From NCBI GenBank assembly GCA_964402925.1, contig CAYOED010000003.1, forward strand, positions 56,037 to 120,036: 64,000 nucleotides of DNA. Reading direction: 5' to 3'. The notes below the pieces were generated by a model, which worked only from the letters and a program-made list of their open reading frames with translations, was not told the origin of the DNA and did not search any database. Source of the DNA: Suilimivivens sp964402925. Its GTDB lineage: Bacteria > Bacillota > Clostridia > Lachnospirales > Lachnospiraceae. Within the stretch, counting starts at the first letter, position 1. Every line of letters begins with the position of its first letter. Positions 8,492 to 17,382 of this stretch are shown here, one piece after another. The translations under genes were made by a program, and so were the position numbers.

Positions 8492-9832
8492 TTATTCCTC
8501 ACGAATATCAGACAAAAGCATGGAATATATCCCATCCATATACTCACTTTGATTAGAATATAAATCCTTTAATGGTTTTGTTCCTGTCAGATAATGCCAG
8601 ATTTGCAAATGCTTCTTAGCATAATTTTCCCATGTCCAATCTTTTACAGCATTAATAATTTCCTTTTTCTCTTCCTGAATCTGTTTTAGAACACTGACAA
8701 AATCATCTATTGTACTACATGGATAAGTCAAACCGCACCTAGTATCTAAGTGATATCCTTGCGGTGTACAAATCGTCTTCACCCCAGCAGCCAACGCATC
8801 TAAATATCCCATAGCTCCCTCATCAAATCCATAATAAATCCAGTAATCCAAACTCGGCATTAACTTTTTATAAATTTCCCTGTCAAATTCCGTATAATAA
8901 TCCACCTCAAAGCCCAGCTGTTCTAGCTTCCAGACTATTTCTTTCCATCCAGAACCCATTATCCTCAACTTAAAGAAACGTGAGTCAAGCTGTTTGCACA
9001 CCTCTAAAATCAAATCATCTCTTTTTCTAAAGTCAAACCCATAATAACACCGATTAGTAATTCCAAGAACAATTTTTCTTGGCTCAATTTCTCCATCCTG
9101 CGCAGGATTGACATAGCACAGCTGATCCCTTTCTATTCCCCATGACGAAAGTTTGTTTACTGTTTCCGCCGACATACAAATACAAAGTACATGATTCTGG
9201 GTTTGAAGCTTAATCAAATCCTTCTTTACGGAACAATCAATGTGTGTGACCATTGATGTACGCACTGTATGGTGATTATTGGGAATCCTTGCTAAATCGC
9301 CATAAAATGTGTAGTGATTCACATCTGCCAAAGGATCCTCTTCATTTGAAATATCAACATCTTGTCCAAGCTTACGTAACTCCTCACAAAGCCGTCGCGC
9401 AAACTTCCCTATAATCCAGCTTTCATCCATACATATAATGCGTATCCTCAATCTTTCCCGCAAATTTAAATTTCTCATATATGGAGAATAATCAAATTCA
9501 GCCAAAGAAGCCTTATTAAAAAAATAAAATATTTCTGCATCTAGGTTTAAATCATCTAATGTTCCACATATCTGTCTGACAATGCTCTCATCTCTAATAC
9601 AGATTAAAATAATCATCTTACTTTGGATATCCAGCAGTTCCTCCGGCAATAAACACCGGATATTATCTACTTCTTTTATTGCTTTTGCATTTTGATCACA
9701 AAAGTAATCTACATGCTCAATAAATTTATAACACTTCCTTCCTTGATCTCCTGCCCCATATATAACGACCTTATACTGCGGATGATTTTTTATATAATCA
9801 AAATAATTATCTGTTACATTTAATTTTATCAT
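8492..9832 (-). CDS. Glycosyltransferase-like protein with N-terminal Rossmann-like domain
   Basis: 446 aa from ATG 9832; ATG 9856, overlapping the upstream stop as TGATG, is an alternative that would allow translational coupling. Residues 20-110 are the shared module (VVIYGAGDQGRKC, YFCDQNAK). The remainder looks like a GT-B transferase: RIRIICMDESWIIGKFARRL opens one half and the C-terminal half has IMGSGWKE, SLDYWIYYGFDEGAMGYLDALAAGVKTICT, an EX7-type loop with a displaced acidic residue. Family assignment is by fold pattern only. Here the module is at the N-terminus whereas in the GT2 genes it is C-terminal, showing shuffling. Confidence 0.75.
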   Translation of the reverse strand: MIKLNVTDNYFDYIKNHPQYKVVIYGAGDQGRKCYKFIEHVDYFCDQNAKAIKEVDNIRCLLPEELLDIQSKMIILICIRDESIVRQICGTLDDLNLDAEIFYFFNKASLAEFDYSPYMRNLNLRERLRIRIICMDESWIIGKFARRLCEELRKLGQDVDISNEEDPLADVNHYTFYGDLARIPNNHHTVRTSMVTHIDCSVKKDLIKLQTQNHVLCICMSAETVNKLSSWGIERDQLCYVNPAQDGEIEPRKIVLGITNRCYYGFDFRKRDDLILEVCKQLDSRFFKLRIMGSGWKEIVWKLEQLGFEVDYYTEFDREIYKKLMPSLDYWIYYGFDEGAMGYLDALAAGVKTICTPQGYHLDTRCGLTYPCSTIDDFVSVLKQIQEEKKEIINAVKDWTWENYAKKHLQIWHYLTGTKPLKDLYSNQSEYMDGIYSMLLSDIREE

Positions 9833-9855
9833 TGTTTCTCGCACCTTTTTCCACA

Positions 9856-10290
9856 TCAACGATATACTATCTGATTTTTACTTACGCTTTCAAACCGTCT
9901 TTTATCCTGCTCTCCGGCATAAGGACCCTGTTTCACTTCTACCATCTCTACTTCCTCTAATACTTGAAATCCATGTCCCCCCGAAACAAGCAGGATAATA
10001 TCACCGGCATGCAAATCCCTGCTTTCCAAATAATCCTCATATTCATCATAAAAATCTACTCTTAAAGTACCCTTCTTGATGAACAGCACTTCTTGCGTCA
10101 GTACTACATTCCTATGAACCATATTATGTACATGCGCATCTATCACTTTTCCTGCTGGATGGTGCATATAAGCTACCTGCTGTGAATACTCATTAGGCGT
10201 GATAAAATCCACTCCATCACATTCATAGTTATTGCGAATAATCATCGCCAATAATTTATTCTTTTTCTTTACCTCTTCAACCTGTCCCAT
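9856..10290 (-). CDS. Small cupin-fold protein
   Basis: 144 aa. The sequence has a cupin motif 1-like stretch (DAHVHNMVHRNVVLTQEVLFIKKG) and a second strand pair (AGDIILLVSGGHGFQVLEEVEMVEVKQGPY). These are typical of single-domain cupins that bind a metal or sugar ligand, such as sugar ketoisomerases or WxcM-type proteins. It precedes a glycosyltransferase gene and may isomerise or bind a nucleotide sugar. Its ATG shares its A with the stop codon of the decayed ATPase copy just upstream, and its ribosome site GGAGAG lies in the last codons of that copy. The conserved sequence after the stop of the intact ATPases matches its first codons. Confidence 0.75.
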   Translation of the reverse strand: MGQVEEVKKKNKLLAMIIRNNYECDGVDFITPNEYSQQVAYMHHPAGKVIDAHVHNMVHRNVVLTQEVLFIKKGTLRVDFYDEYEDYLESRDLHAGDIILLVSGGHGFQVLEEVEMVEVKQGPYAGEQDKRRFESVSKNQIVYR

Positions 10291-11706
10291 TATTTCTCTC
10301 CAATCAAAACATTTTTTCCCTCAAGCACAAAGCCATGATAAAACTTTTCGGGTTCGCTCTCTGAAGGTGCTTTTCCTATATCAAAATAACTAAAAGTAGC
10401 AAGGGCTACTTTATTCATATATTCATTCATTGCATTGACATCTCCTGCCAGCAATGCCTTAATAAAATTATTATAATGCGATTCACATTCTGCAAACCAG
10501 CCTTCTATCATTTGCTCAAACATAAGCCGTATTTCCATGTTTGTCAGCTTCAAATCATATTCCGGCTTACCGCTTTTTTCATTGATTTTGAAATGCTCAA
10601 CTTTTAAATATCCGTTTGCCAAAACAAACTCCAGACTGCACCTTTTCTATAATTCAACTGATTAAGACAATCTGCTCATCAATAATCGTATGGAATATTC
10701 CGCCTTTTAACAGTTCTTCCATAACCATCTTTACATCTGAACTGCCTTCTTTTATCAGTTTACCCGCCAAACTGTCAGAACTGGTGTTTGTCCAATATGT
10801 ACCTAACTGTTTCTTATCCAGATAATTAATAATTGACCATGGATTATAGATATCTGCCTTGTTTCCAAAGGTAGCTCCATCATACTAATCCTTTACTTCC
10901 TGTTTCTTGTCAGCTAATCCCCTTTTATCTAATGCTTGAAAGACTTCTTTTTCTGTAAATCCAAAATAATCTGCATTTTTTTCGGAAGTAGTTGTTACTA
11001 CTTCAAGATTATTCAAATCAGAAAAACAGACTCATTACTGATACGCGTAATTCCTGTCATGATTCCGCGTTCCAAATAAGAATTAGACTTAAATGTTACA
11101 TTAAAAAGACTCCGTGTGAATGCCGCCATCTCGTCCCAATACCCGTTGATATATGTCTCCTGCATAGAGGTATCATATTCATCTAAAAGAATAATGACTT
11201 TCTTTTTATAATATCTGGTGAGGAAATCGGATAATTTATAAATTGAAATTGTTGCCGTAACTTCCAACATATTTTCGGAATCACTAGAAAAATATTCTTT
11301 TTCTTTATTCGTCAGTAAATTCGTATCCAGCAAAAAATGCTTTTGATCATACAGTTCTGTAATCAGTTGGCATATTCTCTGTTTTGTCTGCTGATAACCA
11401 TTCCCTTTCACTGCTGCAAAAGACAAGCTTATGACAGGATATGTTCCCTGCATGGCGCGGTATTTCTCTTCCTGCCAAATGGTGAGACCTTCAAACAAAT
11501 CTCCACGTTTACCATGATTTACCGAAAAAACGCTCCACCATACTCATAGTCAATGTCTTTCCAAAACGTCGCGGACGTGTAATTAAGGTAACGCAGTCTC
11601 CGGCTTCCCACCATTCTTTTATAAATCCGGTTTTATCTATATAAAAGCAATCATTCTGAATTAAGTGTTCAAAGTCTTGATATCCTATACCTATGGTTTT
11701 TGCCAT
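10290..11706 (-). pseudogene. Decayed AAA-ATPase/PD-(D/E)XK gene lacking its nuclease domain
   Basis: Three frame-shifted fragments (11706-11509, 11498-11013, 10622-10290) together match the intact 562-aa paralogue at 40277-41965. N-terminal pieces keep CFYIDKTGFIKEWW and RPRRFGKTLTMSM, and the middle keeps VIILLDEYDTSMQE. Frameshifts occur near 11500, 11010 and 10620. At the C-terminus HGFVL joins directly to EGKNVLIGEK, so about 89 codons that carry the D...ExK nuclease core in the paralogues are missing. It keeps a good promoter at 11740-11768. It interrupts the glycan operon between the cupin and aminotransferase genes, so it is probably a late insertion that has decayed. Confidence 0.88.
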
Positions 11707-11739
11707 AGCATACCTCCTTCTATTCTTTCTTTAGGAGAT

Positions 11740-11768
11740 ATTATAACCTTTTCATATATTTTATTCAA
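11740..11768 (-). promoter_or_regulatory. Sigma-A-type promoter of the decayed ATPase copy
   Basis: On the minus strand TTGAAT (11768-11763) and TATAAT (11745-11740) are separated by exactly 17 nt, an almost consensus vegetative promoter about 35 nt upstream of the start codon at 11706. It would also transcribe the cupin and the distal glycan genes, giving them a second, non-motility promoter. Confidence 0.65.
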
Positions 11769-11786
11769 TTGTCAGTATGTGAAATA

Positions 11787-12923
11787 CTATATTTCAGACA
11801 TCACGCGCCGCAGCCCCAATACAACCCTGTCCATCTGTTCCTGCGTTAACGCCAGCCCGCTCGGAATATAAAATCCTTTTCTTGCCAGATACTCTGCATT
11901 CGGATATGCCTCATTCCCAAACAGTCCCTGTTTCTGATATACTGGCTGTTCGTGCATGCACCAGAAGAAAGTTCTTGAACCTATACCTTCTTCCGCTAAA
12001 AGTTTTTGAATTAATTTATTATCTGCTTGAATATTCCGTTCTAGTACAATGCCATACACCCAGTATATATTATCCGCATAATCTGTCTTTTCAATCGGCA
12101 GCATCAGTCCTTCTATATCTTTTAACCGCTCTGTGTAGTATTTACCCATTGCACGTTTGCGTGTTACAAATTCTTCTAAGCGTTCTAATTGTGCCAACCC
12201 AACTGCTGCCTGCAAATTGGTAAAACGATAGTTATCGCTAATCTCATCATGCACATAGCGGACATCTCTCTTGAAGCATAGATTCCTAAGCATCCTACAG
12301 CGCTCTGCTAATTCTTCGTCATCTGTCACAACCATGCCACCTTCTCCCGTTGTGATATGCTTATTGGGATAAAAGCTGAAGGTACTGATGTCCCCAAAAC
12401 TTCCGCATGGTTTTCCATTATACGTCTGACCATGCATTTCTGCTGCATCTTCTATCACTTTAAGGTCGTATTTCTTCGCCAGTGCAAGAATCTGATCCAC
12501 TTCAACAGGAAGTCCATATAAATGCACAATCATGATGGCCTTTGTCCTTGAAGTGATCTTCGCCTCTATTTCCTCAACCTTCATATTCCATGTATACATG
12601 TCACTGTCAACCAGTACCGGCACAGCCCCCACCTTTGTGACCGCCATCGCGCAGGAAATAATGGTGAATGTAGGCATAATCACTTCATCACCCTCTCCAA
12701 TTTCCAACGCCTGTACCGCTACTTCCAACGCCGCAGTGCCGTTTGACACAGCCACGCCATATTTTCTTCCAGCCGCCGCACTCATCTTCTGCTCAAATTC
12801 CCTGACAAACGGTCCTTCTGAGGAAATCCAGCCTGTATCAATGCACTCACATAAATACTTTTTTTCATTCCCATTTAACAATGGTTCGTTTACAGGGATA
12901 AAGGTACTTTCATTATTTTGCAT
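11787..12923 (-). CDS. DegT/DnrJ/EryC1/StrS PLP-dependent sugar aminotransferase
   Basis: 378 aa from ATG 12923, selected for the GGGAG site 9 nt upstream. It is a full-length member of the sugar aminotransferase family: FIPVNEPLLNGNEKKYL and GWISSEGPFV at the N-terminus, SNGTAALEVAVQAL for PLP phosphate binding, VIEDAAEMHG, and FSFYPNKHITTGEGG with the Schiff-base lysine at K188. It should transfer an amino group from glutamate to a 4-keto-6-deoxy nucleotide sugar, as perosamine synthases and LegC do. The LegB-like dehydratase at 26111-27091 could supply its substrate. It overlaps the upstream gene by 11 nt. Confidence 0.92.
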   Translation of the reverse strand: MQNNESTFIPVNEPLLNGNEKKYLCECIDTGWISSEGPFVREFEQKMSAAAGRKYGVAVSNGTAALEVAVQALEIGEGDEVIMPTFTIISCAMAVTKVGAVPVLVDSDMYTWNMKVEEIEAKITSRTKAIMIVHLYGLPVEVDQILALAKKYDLKVIEDAAEMHGQTYNGKPCGSFGDISTFSFYPNKHITTGEGGMVVTDDEELAERCRMLRNLCFKRDVRYVHDEISDNYRFTNLQAAVGLAQLERLEEFVTRKRAMGKYYTERLKDIEGLMLPIEKTDYADNIYWVYGIVLERNIQADNKLIQKLLAEEGIGSRTFFWCMHEQPVYQKQGLFGNEAYPNAEYLARKGFYIPSGLALTQEQMDRVVLGLRRVMSEI

Positions 12924-13935
12924 ATTGAAACTCTCCCAAATCTTTAAATTCAACATGAGAATATCTGCCATTATTAAGCAAGTAAGCAAAATTATGCCCT
13001 GTTCCTCTAGAGGCATATAAACCATCACATTGTGCAAGCAGATATAATTCAACTAAATAGTCTTCATTTTTTTTTCTCACAGAAAGACCAGTAAATTCCT
13101 CCAATGTCTTATCATCTTCCGTTTGTGCTATATCCAACATAGCATCCTGAAAGTAGTGAACTCTTGGTCTCTCCAGATAAATACACTTTTCCCCAAAATA
13201 TTTCTTTATCTCCTCTAAATATTTTCTGTCATCTATAGTAAGAAAGAAAGAATCATATTTCCACTCCAACAACCTTTTCTCAATATCCTTGATGTAATCC
13301 GTACATGATCCCACAATCGGATGTCCATTAAGCAACGATAAATTTCTCGCAATTCCAGCCCTATATCCCGCTCTAATTCCCACCCCTAATACCTTATCCG
13401 CTCGTTGAAACAACGTGTGTTTTTCACGTATGACTCTATTCTTTATTTCTGGCTGTAGATGAATATTTTGGCGTATTGCCCTACCCAATAATTGAACTTG
13501 CATATTCGACTGCGGACATCTATCTCCCATGAAATAATTGGGATTACGGCAGAATTTTATTTGTTCTTCCACATATTTGCTCTGTCGCACTTCTTCTAAT
13601 GCAATTTCTCTATTCGGCTGTGTAAAGTAATACTCCCACGCGTTCTCCTTTTTCGCTAGACACTGTTCCTGTAGCATTGGCTGCCATCGGCTATTCCTGC
13701 AAAGATCTATCACCGGAATATATCCATGCTGTCTTGCCTCAATAACATTGGGAAGTATTCCAAAAACTGTACTTAATAAGCCCTGTTTGCTCGCCCATTT
13801 CCCTTTATTACACAGTACTCTAAATTTCTTATGTATATTTTTATCACCATAGGAGCATTTTCTAAACGCCTTGCGCCTTGACCAATATTCTGCCTCATTC
13901 AGGATAAACGTCTTCATATCTTCCATTGATTCCAT
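12913..13935 (-). CDS. Putative glycosyltransferase, NodZ/alpha-1,6-fucosyltransferase-like
   Basis: 340 aa from ATG 13935 (AAAGGA about 10 nt upstream; ATG 13956 is an alternative). The C-terminal half has the order seen in GT23-like fucosyltransferases: VLGVGIRAGYRAG (basic loop in the place of the HVRxGD region), then FFLTIDDRKYLEEIKKYFGE, and a final CDGLYASRGTGHNFAYLLNNG segment. The basic loop is altered relative to classical NodZ, so assignment is tentative. It would transfer fucose or a related sugar from a GDP-sugar. It lies between the GT-B/propeller fusion and the aminotransferase in the second operon. Confidence 0.55.
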   Translation of the reverse strand: MESMEDMKTFILNEAEYWSRRKAFRKCSYGDKNIHKKFRVLCNKGKWASKQGLLSTVFGILPNVIEARQHGYIPVIDLCRNSRWQPMLQEQCLAKKENAWEYYFTQPNREIALEEVRQSKYVEEQIKFCRNPNYFMGDRCPQSNMQVQLLGRAIRQNIHLQPEIKNRVIREKHTLFQRADKVLGVGIRAGYRAGIARNLSLLNGHPIVGSCTDYIKDIEKRLLEWKYDSFFLTIDDRKYLEEIKKYFGEKCIYLERPRVHYFQDAMLDIAQTEDDKTLEEFTGLSVRKKNEDYLVELYLLAQCDGLYASRGTGHNFAYLLNNGRYSHVEFKDLGEFQYAK

Positions 13936-13948
13936 CTTTATCTTTCCT

Positions 13949-16504
13949 TTACTCATTTATTATCTGATATATTTTACTGCCACACAACTCATCTATTGCC
14001 GTGCTACATTGCTCATTCTTTCTTACATTATGGCAGAAATACTCTAACAGCCTCCGATTATACTCAAAGAATATGCCATTTGATGGAAACACGCTGCCGA
14101 CATCTATGGTAATTTTTCTTCCTATCGTCTGCTCAGATATTGTATCATATATAAGCAATTGATTTCCTCCGCATGGATGAAACCAAATTTCATTTTGAAC
14201 CACCTCACAAAAATTCATCATTCCCGACGCATAATCTGTCCGCAAATTATCGAGATATTGAAAGTCTTCCGGGTACTCAAATGCCTGTTCCATTATCCCT
14301 TCCTCTTTAACTTTCATTACGTACTTACCGCCCCCTGGAATCATATAAATATCACCATTCACCAAACAGTAATTGCAGAATGGAGCTCCTTTAACTAATA
14401 CTCTTTCCAAATACCGTGCTTCATATTTCTGCAAATTTGTATTGTTCCATGTCCATTCATATAAGTCACCAGAAACTGCATCTATAAAGCAGAACCTTCC
14501 ATCATGGTAATTAAATGAACAAACATCTATATCATCAAGCGGCACTTTATATTCTTTAATCTGTCCTCTCTCGAGATTAATTTCCAGCAAAATAGAATCA
14601 TTTACGCAGTAAGTGAATAGCCTTCTCTCTTCCAAAACCTCAATCAATCCTATCGTTTTTCCATACTTCTGCAACTGTTCACTAAGTGCCTCTGCAATTA
14701 TAACAGTTTGATCTTCCATATCAAAAATAAACACCCCTATTGATGAGTCTGAGGGAAACAGCCATATTTTGTTTTCTCTTTGTGCCGTGCCTGCAGTCAT
14801 AAATTCTTCGCCGTCAGATATCGGAATAACCACATTATGTTCTTCTCCCATAATAAGGTCATAGCAGTGAATCTGCCTGCTGCTAAGAGGGAAAAAATAA
14901 ATTACATTCTTATATTCAATTGCACTCCCCGTGTGCATGAGTATTTTGGCCCTGTTTTCTCCCGAAAAATGACATATTAACTTTGCAGAAAAGTCATTTA
15001 AATCCATTTCAAATAACCCATTAAAGTACATTGCTGAAAAATAAAACTTATCTTTCACCCTAATACCACTTCTATATTGCAAATGCACCTTCTCGTTTTC
15101 AACTATACTTCCTATAGCCATTCCCCTAGCTGGGCAATTCTTATGCCACATGGTATTCACATCCTGCAGCAGGATTGACCTTCCCGTCTGCTTATACATA
15201 TGCACAATACTGCTGGGATCCCCATAATACGCATCAGAAAGCACAATGGCACGATCCACGTCTGCAGTATCATCATATATTCCCCAGCCTTCTTCCTGAT
15301 ATTTTGTAACAAGTTTATCATATTCCGCCCATAACTGAGGACGCATGGACTCAATCGTCGCTTTAATAAGCGGATGCGGACGCCATAAGAGTGCTACCTC
15401 ATCTTTATTCTCTTTAAAAAAATTAAACACATCTTCTATTTTCTGAAGCATTTTCTCACAATACTGTAATAGAGCAGACACACTCGTATTATATAAAATA
15501 ACCTTTTTCCAAGTTCCATCGGATTTCTCTATAATTCTCAGCCATTCATTCGGAATATTCAATTCTTCTCTCCGAGTATTCAATACCCTGTCAACTTTGG
15601 GAGAACCCAGTCCTAAGATTTTCTCTTCCCAGACCTTTCTTGTTCCCTCTCCCATAGCTTTTGACATAACATCAATATAAATCTGACGCATTTTCTCAGA
15701 CTGTACAATGACTTTATCCGCATTAACCACTCCAGGAACCATGCAGAAATGCTCTATACCCTCTACAGCTTCCCTATCGTCAGGTTCTATCTCTCCTAAA
15801 ATGAAATAAGGAATATATACAAGTTCATCCGTATGCTTTTTCAACTCCTTAGAGTAATAAGCCGGTGGAACACTAGTTATAAAATTGAACTCATCATATG
15901 GATTATGTATAAAAATCATATCTGGATGTTCTAGCGCAAGATCGTATTCTTCCCACGATATGATTGGAACATAATCTGGATACTCCTCACCTTCATAATG
16001 TATTTCCTTGAAACTTCCATCTGGATTCTTATCATAATAAGGAATCGGTATGACATATGCATCACAATCAGGATCAGCATCAGCTGCCTGCCAGACACTT
16101 TCTAGGCTGTCCCACATAGATGCCTTATATGGCAAAAAAACAGCAACTGTTCTGACTTTGATGTCATTCTTTACACTGTTCTCTATCCGTATCAATTCTC
16201 TACGCAGGTTCTTGTACACCTTACCAATATTGATAGACTGCTGCTGCCGTATGAGTTCATATGTCTGATAGACTTGCTCGCAATAACTCTCCAGCATCCC
16301 TATCGTGATAAAGCCTTCGCCCTCAGTATCCTCAATTAATCTGCCTATTTGAATTGCGCTCTCCTGACATTGCTCCAACAATGTCAATGAAATCTCCTGA
16401 TTACCTGCCTCTATTGCTTTTCTGATAGCACTATGTGCTTTTTCTAGTAATTCTATCGTGTCCTCTATTTGCTTTTTTTGTAATTTTCTCATACTCTTAC
16501 CCAT
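13949..16504 (-). CDS. CDP-glycerol-transferase-like GT-B enzyme fused to a C-terminal propeller-like domain
   Basis: 851 aa from ATG 16504 (GAGG about 10 nt upstream; a longer TTG-started frame would run into the leader hairpin). Residues 1-115 are a helical, charged N-terminal region. Residues ~118-455 resemble CDP-glycerol:poly-glycerophosphate transferases: VAVFLPYKASMWDSLESVW, LWRPHPLIKA with RPHP at 375-378, and SDAYYGDPSS at 423-432. From ~460 to the end there are repeated blade-like units such as GIRVKDKFYFSAMYFNGLFEMDL and DGRFCFIDAVSGDLYEWTW, resembling a kelch-type or six-bladed beta-propeller. It may attach a polyol phosphate or sugar phosphate to the glycan. First gene of the second operon. 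Confidence 0.75.
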   Translation of the reverse strand: MGKSMRKLQKKQIEDTIELLEKAHSAIRKAIEAGNQEISLTLLEQCQESAIQIGRLIEDTEGEGFITIGMLESYCEQVYQTYELIRQQQSINIGKVYKNLRRELIRIENSVKNDIKVRTVAVFLPYKASMWDSLESVWQAADADPDCDAYVIPIPYYDKNPDGSFKEIHYEGEEYPDYVPIISWEEYDLALEHPDMIFIHNPYDEFNFITSVPPAYYSKELKKHTDELVYIPYFILGEIEPDDREAVEGIEHFCMVPGVVNADKVIVQSEKMRQIYIDVMSKAMGEGTRKVWEEKILGLGSPKVDRVLNTRREELNIPNEWLRIIEKSDGTWKKVILYNTSVSALLQYCEKMLQKIEDVFNFFKENKDEVALLWRPHPLIKATIESMRPQLWAEYDKLVTKYQEEGWGIYDDTADVDRAIVLSDAYYGDPSSIVHMYKQTGRSILLQDVNTMWHKNCPARGMAIGSIVENEKVHLQYRSGIRVKDKFYFSAMYFNGLFEMDLNDFSAKLICHFSGENRAKILMHTGSAIEYKNVIYFFPLSSRQIHCYDLIMGEEHNVVIPISDGEEFMTAGTAQRENKIWLFPSDSSIGVFIFDMEDQTVIIAEALSEQLQKYGKTIGLIEVLEERRLFTYCVNDSILLEINLERGQIKEYKVPLDDIDVCSFNYHDGRFCFIDAVSGDLYEWTWNNTNLQKYEARYLERVLVKGAPFCNYCLVNGDIYMIPGGGKYVMKVKEEGIMEQAFEYPEDFQYLDNLRTDYASGMMNFCEVVQNEIWFHPCGGNQLLIYDTISEQTIGRKITIDVGSVFPSNGIFFEYNRRLLEYFCHNVRKNEQCSTAIDELCGSKIYQIINE

Positions 16505-16674
16505 TTTAAGAACGCCTCGCAAAATACTATATAGTTTAGCTAAAATTTTAACACTCAAATAACATGTGTCAATCTTCTGTCTACATACGGATTGTACTCC
16601 CAACATCCCCATATTTATCACATAAGCATCCTTGTGCCTGTTTTCTTTTTCACAATAATGACTCCGACCAGCAT

Positions 16675-16733
16675 AAAAAAACAAGAATAAACTTTGATGC
16701 TATAATTCCTTATAATCATCAACTTTTATCCCT
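16675..16733 (-). terminator. Terminator-like hairpin in the leader of the second glycan operon
   Basis: On the minus strand GGATAAAAGTTGATG (16731-16717) can pair imperfectly with CATCAAAGTTTATTC (16699-16685), and the stem is followed by TTGTTTTTTT. It lies between the promoter at 16798-16825 and the first gene, so it would act as an attenuator. The other operon leader has a matching hairpin with a different loop. Confidence 0.5.
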
Positions 16734-16776
16734 GTTTTTATCCTCCATGATAGTTAACCTGACCTTCCTTGTCATT
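16717..16776 (-). repeat. Duplicated leader element, copy 1
   Basis: About 60 nt closely matching 35307-35367 (one single-nt indel and a handful of substitutions), at the same place relative to the promoter and hairpin. On the minus strand it can encode a short peptide starting MTRKVRLTIMEDKN, but no ribosome site precedes it, so conservation may be at the RNA level. It contains a small TGAC/GTCA stem around AAGGAAG. Confidence 0.65.
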
Positions 16777-16797
16777 ATATAATGCTTTGTTATATTA

Positions 16798-16825
16798 TTA
16801 TCGACTAGTTGGAGGGAAAACTTTA
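16798..16825 (-). promoter_or_regulatory. Sigma-D (FliA, sigma-28)-like promoter of the second glycan operon
   Basis: The minus strand reads TAAAGTTTT (TAAA at 16825-16822), 17 nt, then TCGATAA (16804-16798). This resembles the flagellar sigma factor consensus TAAA-N15/16-CCGATA(A/T), one base longer in spacing. The other operon has the same spacing and a perfect CCGATAA. No good sigma-A promoter is seen here. Confidence 0.6.
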
Positions 16826-17061
16826 CACAAAGCTGTCTGCCGAGGGTTTTACGGATTTTGGACACTGTGCTTTTTACTTTTTGCAAATGCAAGATAGTCT
16901 TTTCTGGCACGTCTGCTGTAATTTATCAATCGGTTTATACATGATTTTACCCCTTATTCATAAAATCCCTCTAAAATCTGCAAGGCACCAATGCTCACAC
17001 AAATACGGATTGAGATCAAAATTGCGAACTCGTTTCGTAATTACCTATTAGTGTCTGCTGA

Positions 17062-17382
17062 TTAAAACTCATATACATATTCCGATACCTCTCCTGTATT
17101 TTTATGAATATGTCTGTTTTTAAAAGCACTAATGCAGATTAATTTCTTATAGTCTTCTAAGCAGCTAATATCACACTTCTTCCAATGCTCATCTAGCATA
17201 TTTTCTAATTCTGCAACAGTTCCAAATCCATACTCCTCCATAAAATCTCCATTATGCTTTTCTAAGTAAAAGCTTCTTTTTTTTGTGCAAAAACTTTTAC
17301 ACTCCTTCTCAGCAGATGCTTCTTTATTTAACAACTGATCCGATATCTGCTTAATATGTTCCATCTCATTAGTCCAGTTCAT
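17062..17382 (-). CDS. Small unrecognised protein at the end of the first glycan operon
   Basis: 106 aa. ATG 17382 has a strong GGAGG site 8 nt upstream and overlaps the carbamoyltransferase gene by 14 nt, so it is likely a real, coupled gene. It is hydrophilic, rich in Lys and Glu, with several Cys (residues 28, 32, 70, 74 and 83), no signal peptide and no membrane segment. I do not recognise a family. Its position suggests an accessory role to the carbamoyltransferase. It is the last gene of the operon starting at 35196. Confidence 0.7.
   Translation of the reverse strand: MNWTNEMEHIKQISDQLLNKEASAEKECKSFCTKKRSFYLEKHNGDFMEEYGFGTVAELENMLDEHWKKCDISCLEDYKKLICISAFKNRHIHKNTGEVSEYVYEF

Larger units (their letters stand above)
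16505..17061 (-). other. Inter-operon region holding leader, promoter and no gene
   Basis: This 557-nt stretch separates the two glycan operons. Reading in the minus direction it holds the end of the upstream operon (stop at 17062), about 230 nt of AT-rich sequence in which I see no gene or strong terminator, then the sigma-D-like promoter, the duplicated leader and a terminator-like hairpin, all upstream of the start at 16504. Confidence 0.6.

Noticed and set aside
12924..13052. A 43-residue extension of the aminotransferase
   Set aside because: It lies in the 3' part of the upstream gene in another frame, and the strong GGGAG site and family start agree on ATG 12923.
16505..16684. A 60-codon N-terminal extension of the GT-B/propeller protein starting at a TTG
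   Set aside because: It would read through the leader hairpin and T-run, has no ribosome site, and its residues (MFFYAGRSHYC...) do not resemble the family.
16719..16910. A 63-codon frame covering the leader peptide region
   Set aside because: No ribosome site, and it spans the sigma-D-like promoter; only the short MTRKV part is shared with the second leader.
16980..17060. Terminator at the end of the first glycan operon
   Set aside because: The only stem (around CGAACTCGTTTCG) is short and not followed by a T-run.
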